From a virus: a stretch of 22,310 bases of DNA. A model generated the notes under the pieces. The model worked only from the letters and a program-made list of their open reading frames with translations, was not told the DNA's origin and ran no database searches. Made by a program: the position numbers and the translations under genes. Below, one piece after another: positions 14,043-19,971 of the stretch; the stretch's first letter is position 1; each line of letters begins with the position of its first letter. The stretch covers positions 1 to 22,310 of the IMG/VR virus record IMGVR_UViG_3300039186_000243. One strand, 5' to 3'.

Positions 14043-17000
14043 ATGGCTGTCGCAACTATTAAAGACTTATTGGATCCACTATCAAAGATTCAAGCTACTT
14101 CACAATCATCAGCTGATTCGTTATCTGCTATAAATATAGCACTAGGTGCACAGGTTACCGGTAACGATGCTATGATGAGCAAAATGGACAAACTAATTAA
14201 AGTTAGTAGTGGACTAGAGCTGAGTGTGCTTGATCTTAAAATGTTAAACAATCTTAGAGAGCAAACTAAATTACTACGAGTAATAGCTAAGGGTGCTGGT
14301 AAAGGTGGTAAAGCTGGTAAAGAAAGTGGTGGTGGGACAGGAGCTAAATTAAAATCTGCAGGAGCAGGTCTTAAATTATTGGGCCAAGGTGCTGTATTAA
14401 TGGCAAAGGGTCTGATATTATTTAGAATAGTCCCAAAAAAGACTATACTTAAGTTCCAAGACTTTATCAAAACTATGATTGAGCGATTTGGTAAAATGAA
14501 AGTAAAGAAAGTTGAGAAGGGCGCTAAGGCATTAACAGCAATGGGAAATGCAATTTTCTTATTCTCTAAATCTCTAGCAATGTCTGCACTACTATTAATA
14601 CCAGCAGTAATAGCAATACCAATGCTATACATTGCAGTTGCATTATTAGTACCGATGTTCCTTTTATTAGGAATGGGCTCAAAACAAATTAAGAAAGGTG
14701 CTAAATCATTAGATATGATGGGTGATGCTATAAAATCATTCGGTATCGGTATAGCAATATTTGCATTAGCCACATTATTTATATTAATGAAGCCAGTAAT
14801 TCTATTAGGAATGGTCGCAGCATTAACATTGATAAGTGGAGCAGTATATGTAATAGGAATGTTCGCTGATAAAATACAGGATGGTGCATGGGCATTGGGT
14901 GCAATGGGATTAGGTTTAATCGCATTCGGTTTAGGATTTGGGATATTCGCTGGAGCTGTTGCATTAGCTGCACCAGACATAGGAACTGTATTTTTACAAG
15001 TTGGGATAATACTTGGGATGGGATTGGCTATTGGTTTACTAGGTGAATTTGTTGGAGACATTGCATACGGTGCATTAGCAATTGCAGCAATGGGATTAGG
15101 ATTATTTGTATTTAGTTTAGGATATTTACCATTTGCGTTAGTCGCTAATACTATGACTGCTGGTGATGTTGTTACACAAGGTGCAATATTACTTATGCTA
15201 GGTTTAGAATTTGCTGCTGCTGGGTTTGGTGCATTGTTTATTGGTGCTGGTGCTATCGCATTTGCTGCTATAGGTGGTGCTCTATTATTATTAGCACCAG
15301 GTTTGGCTGCGATGAAAGCATTAAAATATACTACATCGGATGCAACTGATTTAGCAACAGTCTTAGCAGCAGTTAAGCTTGCGTTTATGGGTGGTGAAGC
15401 TGAAGGTGGATTCTTTAGTAAAATAGGTGGTGCAATAGGTGGTGCAATCGATGCAGGAGGAATGGCAGCATCAGCTGTTGGTTTCGCAGCAGCAGGAATG
15501 GCATTAACTAAATTAGCACCAGGATTAAAAGCATTTAGAGCGGTTGGTTGGACTGACGCTGATAGTATAGTATTAAGTACTGCATTAACAGGAATTACTA
15601 CATCATTCGCAGCGGCAGGTGGCGAACCTGCTTCACCTGGCGGAGTATTCGGTGCTATTTTTGGTAATGCGTTTAGCCCAAACTCAGTTGAGCGAGGTAT
15701 TGATTCAGTAATGGATGCAGGTAAAGCATTAACCAGTATAACCGAAGGTTTGGTTGCATTCCAAAAACTAGTTGATAAAGATGTTGACTTTGATGTATTA
15801 GGTGCAGCAATCAGTACTACCGTTGGTGTTGTACAAACTGCATTTGCTGCAATAGGTGGTGAAGGAACTGTTGACCAAGGCGGATTCTTTGGCTCATTAT
15901 TAGGACTAAAGCAAAATAAAGTAGAAGAAGGTATTGATTCTGTGATGAATGCCGGTGATGCGTTAACCAGTATAGTAGATGGGTTAACTGCGTTCCAAGT
16001 ATTAGTTGATCAGAAGGTTGATTTTGAAGTACTAGGTAAAGCAATCAGTGATACTGTTGGTTTCGTACAGAGGGCGTTCTCTGCAGTTGCAGAAGAAGGT
16101 ACAGTTGAAGCTGGTGGATTTTTCAATTCTCTGTTTGGTATTAAAAAGAATAAAGTAGCAGAAGGTATTGATTCAGTATCTGAAGCAGGTGATGTTTTGA
16201 AAAGTATTGCTGATGGATTAGTAGGATTCCAATCACTAATTGATAAAAAAATTGATTTTCCAACATTAGGTAAAGCTATTAGTGATACTATTGGGTTTGT
16301 ACAATCTGCATTCGCAGCTGTTGCTGATGAAGGTACAGTCGAAGCTGGTGGATTTTTCAATTCACTGTTCGGTATTAAAAAGAATAAAGTACAAGAAGGT
16401 ATTGATTCAGTATCAGGTGCAGGTGATCAATTAAAATCAATTGCAGATGCTCTTACATCGTTCTCAGGTTTAAAAGATCCTGAAGCAACTGCTGGTAAAA
16501 TCAAAGCAGTCTTGGGAATGGTTGGACAAGCCTTTGCTTCTATTGGTGGTTCAGAAAACGAAGAAAGCGATGGAAATTGGTTTATATCATGGGATGAAAA
16601 CAAAATCCAAAAAGGTATAGAAGCAGTAGATGGTGCAGGTGATGCACTAGTTGATATAGCAGCTGGGCTTAAGGCATTCAGTGGGGATTTTGACCCAGTA
16701 GGAGTAGCAACATCAATAGGAACATTACTTACATCAATAGGAACTGCGTTCAGTGACCTATACGAAACTAACCCGGTTATATCAGACCAACTGCATGACT
16801 TCTCTGATTTTATTGTAACATTAGGTAATGTTGCAGAAAAAGGTCTATTAGACAAAGCAGCTGATGGTATTTCTAAAATAGCAGATTCTATTAATAAAAT
16901 AGATATTGACAAGACTGTTGCTTTCGGTGAGCTATTTAAATCAAGTGCTACACTATCTAACGACGATGACGCGTATAAAGCTTTAGCTAATGCAGTTGAA

Positions 17001-17231
17001 GATATCCGAGACATGATGGCTGAGGGTAGTGGTGGTGGTGGAGAAAGCCTATTAGATAAAGGGCTTAATGCAGTAGGATTAGGTTCTGATAAACCAGACA
17101 AAGCGGCAAAGAAAGGTGCAGACCCAATGAAAAAATTAAATTCTACATTAGGAAGACTCGAAACTGCAATCACAGCGTTACCAACTGCAATCCAAACAAT
17201 GAAGCTCGAAGTTTCATTACCAAACCAGTAA
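14043..17231 (+). CDS. Tape measure protein with two internal repeat families
   Basis: A 1062-aa protein that sets tail length and is expelled ahead of the DNA. It opens with a helical head (1-80), a Gly/Lys-rich linker (about 83-105), then a long hydrophobic region (about 170-430) with at least four units of about 60 aa marked by the box GAxxLxxMG (from about residues 160, 219, 281 and 343). The C-terminal half holds a second repeat of 78 aa, marked by KVxEGIDSV ... GGFFNSLFG. An acidic, then Gly-rich stretch (about 990-1005) and a helical tail finish it. Length, hydrophobic segments, repeats and position after tail tube and chaperone-like gene all agree with a tape measure. T4 gp29 is 590 aa, so the tail may be long. 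Sequence likeness to gp29 itself is not evident. Confidence 0.85.
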   Translation: MAVATIKDLLDPLSKIQATSQSSADSLSAINIALGAQVTGNDAMMSKMDKLIKVSSGLELSVLDLKMLNNLREQTKLLRVIAKGAGKGGKAGKESGGGTGAKLKSAGAGLKLLGQGAVLMAKGLILFRIVPKKTILKFQDFIKTMIERFGKMKVKKVEKGAKALTAMGNAIFLFSKSLAMSALLLIPAVIAIPMLYIAVALLVPMFLLLGMGSKQIKKGAKSLDMMGDAIKSFGIGIAIFALATLFILMKPVILLGMVAALTLISGAVYVIGMFADKIQDGAWALGAMGLGLIAFGLGFGIFAGAVALAAPDIGTVFLQVGIILGMGLAIGLLGEFVGDIAYGALAIAAMGLGLFVFSLGYLPFALVANTMTAGDVVTQGAILLMLGLEFAAAGFGALFIGAGAIAFAAIGGALLLLAPGLAAMKALKYTTSDATDLATVLAAVKLAFMGGEAEGGFFSKIGGAIGGAIDAGGMAASAVGFAAAGMALTKLAPGLKAFRAVGWTDADSIVLSTALTGITTSFAAAGGEPASPGGVFGAIFGNAFSPNSVERGIDSVMDAGKALTSITEGLVAFQKLVDKDVDFDVLGAAISTTVGVVQTAFAAIGGEGTVDQGGFFGSLLGLKQNKVEEGIDSVMNAGDALTSIVDGLTAFQVLVDQKVDFEVLGKAISDTVGFVQRAFSAVAEEGTVEAGGFFNSLFGIKKNKVAEGIDSVSEAGDVLKSIADGLVGFQSLIDKKIDFPTLGKAISDTIGFVQSAFAAVADEGTVEAGGFFNSLFGIKKNKVQEGIDSVSGAGDQLKSIADALTSFSGLKDPEATAGKIKAVLGMVGQAFASIGGSENEESDGNWFISWDENKIQKGIEAVDGAGDALVDIAAGLKAFSGDFDPVGVATSIGTLLTSIGTAFSDLYETNPVISDQLHDFSDFIVTLGNVAEKGLLDKAADGISKIADSINKIDIDKTVAFGELFKSSATLSNDDDAYKALANAVEDIRDMMAEGSGGGGESLLDKGLNAVGLGSDKPDKAAKKGADPMKKLNSTLGRLETAITALPTAIQTMKLEVSLPNQ
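15684..16601 (+). repeat. Tandem 234-bp (78-aa) coding repeats in the tape measure
   Basis: Four consecutive units start at 15684, 15918, 16152 and 16386. The first three are exactly 234 bp, the fourth is 216 bp, and a partial fifth begins at 16602. Units 2 and 3 are nearly identical at DNA level around their joins. Two more degenerate units can be traced before 15684 in the protein (from about residues 415 and 490). Because the period is a multiple of three, gain or loss of a unit keeps the frame. Confidence 0.9.
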
Positions 17232-17283
17232 TAATATTATTTAAAAAAGTTTATAAATTCTTAAAACAATTTCTGATATTGGC

Positions 17284-17291
17284 TATATAAA
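17284..17291 (+). promoter_or_regulatory. Late-promoter-like motif TATATAAA before the exonuclease
   Basis: GGCTATATAAAA lies 31 nt before the ATG at 17323, within the 91-nt gap after the tape measure gene. I see no intrinsic terminator in the same gap. Confidence 0.45.
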
Positions 17292-17322
17292 ATTTAATAA
17301 TAACAAAGTTAAATAGTATAGT

Positions 17323-18129
17323 ATGAAGAAAAATATAGTTTGGTTTGATCTTGAGACCACAGGAATAAGTACAACATCAGATCGTATCATTGAGATATGT
17401 ATGATCAAGACTGATTTAGACGGTAACGAAATTGAATCTTATCGATCATTAGTTAATCCAGGCATAACAGAGATGAGACCTGAAGCACAAGATAAGCATG
17501 GTATATCTATTGAAGATTTATCTGATCAACCATCTTTTGAATCCATAGCATCTGAAATAAATGATTTTATTGGCGATTGTGACCTAGGTGGTTATAATGC
17601 ATTATATTTTGATGTACCATTCTTATGCGAGGAATTTATGAGATGCGGTATAGCATTCAATCATAGGAGCCGAGCAGTATTAGATCCTTTCCTTATTTAC
17701 AGTAATTACGAAAAGAGAGATTTAACCAATACTTACAAAAAGTATACAGGTAAAGATTTAGAGGGTGCACATAGAGCTGAAGCAGATGTAAGAGCTACTA
17801 TGGAGATATTCCAAGTTCAACGAGAATTATATTCAATGGCAGCAACAGCTGAAGAAATTGATAAAGAAGTAAATACTCGTAGAGCTGATCAAGTTGATTT
17901 AGGAGGCAAGTTAAAATTTGCTGAGGTTGATGAAAAAAGAACCATCGTGTTTAATTTTGGTAAACATAAAGGAATTCCATTCAAGACTGTATATGCAAAT
18001 GATGCTAGGTATTTAACATGGATAATTGAAAAGGGTGAGTTTTCACAAGAGCTTAAAATAATTTGTAAAAAACTAATAGAAAAGTTTAAACAAGAACAAG
18101 AAAATAAAAATATAGAATTACCATATTAA
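17323..18129 (+). CDS. DEDDh 3'-5' exonuclease, DnaQ/ExoX-like
   Basis: A 268-aa exonuclease. The five active-site residues of the DEDDh class are visible: D9 and E11 in FDLETTG, D97 in ALYFDVPFL, H150 and D155 in AHRAEADV. After the catalytic domain (1-170) and a linker, residues about 211-242 (FNFGKHKG ... YLTWIIEKG) match the small C-terminal domain found in exonuclease X and related proteins. It is not obviously the T4 DexA protein. Possible roles are proofreading in trans, DNA repair, or degradation of host DNA. It has its own late-promoter-like motif and no close neighbour of related function. Confidence 0.85.
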   Translation: MKKNIVWFDLETTGISTTSDRIIEICMIKTDLDGNEIESYRSLVNPGITEMRPEAQDKHGISIEDLSDQPSFESIASEINDFIGDCDLGGYNALYFDVPFLCEEFMRCGIAFNHRSRAVLDPFLIYSNYEKRDLTNTYKKYTGKDLEGAHRAEADVRATMEIFQVQRELYSMAATAEEIDKEVNTRRADQVDLGGKLKFAEVDEKRTIVFNFGKHKGIPFKTVYANDARYLTWIIEKGEFSQELKIICKKLIEKFKQEQENKNIELPY

Positions 18130-18149
18130 TCTTTCAGAAAGCAAATTAA

Positions 18150-18172
18150 TTTGTTACTATTATAATATACTG
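18150..18172 (+). promoter_or_regulatory. Possible promoter before the 109-aa gene
   Basis: The TTTGTTA start and AT-rich continuation (TTATAATATA) closely resemble the element at 974-996. It lies about 20 nt before the ATG at 18192. Confidence 0.3.
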
Positions 18173-18191
18173 AACATAAACATAAAAAACA

Positions 18192-18521
18192 ATGAATAGA
18201 TTCCAACACGCTAATTTATCTTCGATGATATCTTTTCACGGCCACGAAGTAACAGCTTCTAAACAAGACTTAGAAAAAGTATGCGGGAAAGTAATGTACA
18301 GCGACAACGACATTAATGAAAAAACACAAAACGAATGGGAAATGCAATCTGAAGATGGTACACCATTCACAATATATGATTATAAAGAATATCGTGAATA
18401 TGATATAGCAGAAAAAATTGTATGGCATATTGGTGCAGAGAATAGATTTGGTGCAAAGAAAGGTTATGAAGAATTAGCCAGGTCATTTCATCTACATCCA
18501 AAAATTGATTATAATATATAA
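18192..18521 (+). CDS. Small unknown protein, 109 aa, with a WHIG motif
   Basis: A 109-aa soluble protein with the blocks FTIYDYKEY (about 58-66) and IVWHIGAENRFG (about 76-87). Short phage proteins with a similar pattern (a TIYDxK block followed by WHIGG) occur in many tailed phages as conserved proteins of unknown role; I recall the pattern but cannot confirm a family. The start has an A-rich leader without Shine-Dalgarno. Its stop codon overlaps a TATATAAA motif that precedes the tmRNA. Function unknown. Confidence 0.7.
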   Translation: MNRFQHANLSSMISFHGHEVTASKQDLEKVCGKVMYSDNDINEKTQNEWEMQSEDGTPFTIYDYKEYREYDIAEKIVWHIGAENRFGAKKGYEELARSFHLHPKIDYNI

Positions 18522-18522
18522 A
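18515..18522 (+). promoter_or_regulatory. TATATAAA motif upstream of the tmRNA
   Basis: TATATAAA overlaps the stop of the 109-aa gene and lies 25 nt before the first base of the tmRNA. The flank (TAA rather than GRM) is less good than in other copies. If used, it would give a short 5' leader removed by RNase P. Confidence 0.35.
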
Positions 18523-18546
18523 GAGAATACAGTTCTTTGAATTATT

Positions 18547-18897
18547 GGGGGCGTTTTTGGCTTTTGACAATCTGATTGAAATAAAAACTACAGCACCGGG
18601 TGATGACCTACATCAACATGTTAAGTGGAAACGCTGAACTTGCAATGGCAGCCTAGTAACTAGGTCCAATGCACACCATGTTACTTAGTATACTTGTACG
18701 TGAATAAGGTGTAAAAGGAAGTAATATGGGTTTTTGAATTGTACCCTAAACAATTCTCTCAACAGTGCTTTTTGATACATGTGGCCATGAGTAACATAAT
18801 CTATTTTTGGAAGTTTTTAGAAAACTTATACTAAGCTGTAAGAAATGTTTTTAGGGAAACTTATTGGACGTGGGTTCGAATCCCACCGCCTCCACCA
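18547..18897 (+). ncRNA. ssrA: Transfer-messenger RNA (tmRNA), one-piece, phage-encoded
   Basis: A complete tmRNA of 351 nt. The 5' end GGGGGCG pairs with CGCCTCC at the 3' end to give a 7-bp acceptor stem with a G3-U70 wobble, the alanine identity signal, followed by A and an encoded CCA. The T arm is GTGGG-TTCGAAT-CCCAC, and the stretch GGACGTGGGTTC before it is almost the same as in E. coli tmRNA. The 5' part has the conserved TTTTTGGCTTTTGACA. The tag reading frame starts at the resume codon GGA (18627) and reads GNAELAMAA, then TAG TAA (18654-18659). The stops lie in a hairpin (18641-18673), as in known tmRNAs. It would rescue stalled ribosomes and tag proteins for degradation, with SmpB from the host. 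Confidence 0.95.
18627..18656 (+). other. tmRNA tag peptide frame, GNAELAMAA
   Basis: The resume codon GGA follows TTAAGT, in the same place as the GCA resume codon after ATAGTC in E. coli. The tag is 9 aa and ends AMAA instead of the common ALAA; TAG is followed directly by an in-frame TAA. The hydrophobic-Ala-Ala end should still be recognised by ClpXP, but residues 2-6 differ from typical bacterial tags. Confidence 0.85.
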
Positions 18898-18904
18898 TTA
18901 CATA

Positions 18905-18978
18905 GGGGAATTAGCTCAGTTGGCTAGAGCGCCTGCCTTGCACGCAGGAGGTCATCGGTTCGACTCCGATATTCTCCA
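18905..18978 (+). tRNA. tRNA-Ala, anticodon TGC
   Basis: A full cloverleaf: acceptor GGGGAAT/ATTCTCC with a G3-U70 wobble, D arm GCTC/GAGC, anticodon arm CCTGC-CTTGCAC-GCAGG with anticodon TGC, and T arm ATCGG-TTCGACT-CCGAT. The discriminator is A. The 3' CCA is not encoded (the sequence continues CAAAA), so it must be added by a nucleotidyltransferase. It starts 7 nt after the tmRNA and is probably cut from the same transcript. It reads GCA, the alanine codon seen very often in the tape measure and other late genes. Confidence 0.97.
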
Positions 18979-18992
18979 CAAAACAACAACAT

Positions 18993-19205
18993 ATGATATT
19001 TACATCTGACCTTAGAGAAGATTACCAATTTGTGAAACGTGCAATTGAGCATACTGATAATAAACTTGTGCATTACCCATCGCTTAAAAATCTTATTACA
19101 ATTTTTGCATCAAAATGGAAAGACAAAATATCAACAGCAGAGAATTCTGCATATCAGTTTTCATTACATTCACTAAAGTTATTGTTGAAAAGATCGTTTA
19201 GGTAA
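18993..19205 (+). CDS. Small unknown protein, 70 aa
   Basis: An ORF of 70 codons starting 14 nt after the tRNA. The product is basic, helical-looking, with FTSDLREDYQFVKRA at the start and a Leu/Lys-rich C-terminus. There is no motif I recognise. The A-rich leader and the codon pattern are like those of neighbouring genes, which supports a real gene. It ends shortly before the promoter-like motif of the methyltransferase gene. Confidence 0.5.
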   Translation: MIFTSDLREDYQFVKRAIEHTDNKLVHYPSLKNLITIFASKWKDKISTAENSAYQFSLHSLKLLLKRSFR

Positions 19206-19223
19206 ACAAATAATAAAAATGAC

Positions 19224-19231
19224 TATATAAA
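19224..19231 (+). promoter_or_regulatory. Late-promoter-like motif TATATAAA before the methyltransferase
   Basis: GACTATATAAAA lies 11 nt before the ATG at 19243, the shortest spacing of the set. With this spacing the mRNA leader would be only a few nucleotides long. Confidence 0.45.
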
Positions 19232-19242
19232 AATAAATAATA

Positions 19243-19965
19243 ATGAACAAGAGAACATATATAGCAAGAACATCTGATGGTTATATCGAACAAGATAGTG
19301 ATAACCAGAAAAAACATAATATCAATCATTTAATAAAAACTAATAATTTTACTAAATACTTAGAAATTGGTGTTGATGATCCAACAGGTAACTTTGACAA
19401 AATTATATGTAAACACAAGCATTCAGTAGATCCTTGTATCGAATTTGATACTGATGATGTAGACTACAAAAAAACATCTGATGAATTCTTTAACTTATTA
19501 GATAGTGATAAATTAGATTTACCTAAAGATTATAAATGGGATGTAATTTTCATAGATGGTTTACATATATCAGATCAAGTAGAACGTGATGTTAATAATG
19601 CCCTCAGTCATTTATCAGACAATGGATTTATATTATTACATGATACAAATCCTCCAACACTATGGCATGCAAGAGAAGACTATATATTACCTGACGGTAA
19701 CCGTGCACCGTGGAATGGTACGGTTTGGAAATGTGTATATAAATTAAATGCAACTAGGAGAGACCTTAAAATACATACTGTTGGTAGTACAGATCGGCCA
19801 GATTTTAATAATGATATATGCTGGGGTTTAACTATCATTAGTAGAGGAGAACAGGAATGTTGTGATTTTGATAATTCTTTTTATGAATACCGAGAATTTG
19901 AAAAGAATAAGTCTAGGCATCTTAATTTAATCAACATTGATGAATTTTACAAAATTTATAAATAA
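19243..19965 (+). CDS. Class I SAM-dependent methyltransferase-like protein
   Basis: A 240-aa protein with a Rossmann-type methyltransferase core: motif I YLEIGVDDPTGNF (about 40-52), an acidic end of strand 2 at VDP (about 63), and motif IV-like WDVIFIDGLHISDQV (about 99-113), followed by LSDNGFILLHDTNPP (about 124-138). This DGxH...D...GG/NG...HD layout is that of the Methyltransf_24 type, whose members modify sugars or other small molecules. The C-terminal part (150-240) is not recognised. In phages such genes often sit with glycan or capsule-modifying enzymes, but no such neighbour is visible. The substrate is unknown. It ends 6 nt before the topoisomerase gene and is probably co-transcribed with it. 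Confidence 0.75.
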   Translation: MNKRTYIARTSDGYIEQDSDNQKKHNINHLIKTNNFTKYLEIGVDDPTGNFDKIICKHKHSVDPCIEFDTDDVDYKKTSDEFFNLLDSDKLDLPKDYKWDVIFIDGLHISDQVERDVNNALSHLSDNGFILLHDTNPPTLWHAREDYILPDGNRAPWNGTVWKCVYKLNATRRDLKIHTVGSTDRPDFNNDICWGLTIISRGEQECCDFDNSFYEYREFEKNKSRHLNLINIDEFYKIYK

Positions 19966-19971
19966 AAGAAT

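Noticed and set aside
14090-15061. Long minus-strand ORF (323 aa) opposite the tape measure
   Set aside because: It is rich in Pro, Asn, Ile and Ala in a repetitive way, the mirror of the Gly/Ala/Leu-rich repeats on the other strand. It has no own signals and crosses a well-supported gene.
15684-16601. CRISPR-like or non-coding tandem repeat
   Set aside because: The repeats are 234 bp, have no spacers, and keep one open frame, so they are protein repeats.
16427-17173. Minus-strand ORF (248 aa) in the tape measure
   Set aside because: Ser/Pro-rich shadow of the plus-strand gene, with no recognisable motif.
18905-18978. tRNA gene as a phage attachment site
   Set aside because: There is no integrase nearby, no second copy of the tRNA 3' end, and the gene set is that of a lytic phage.
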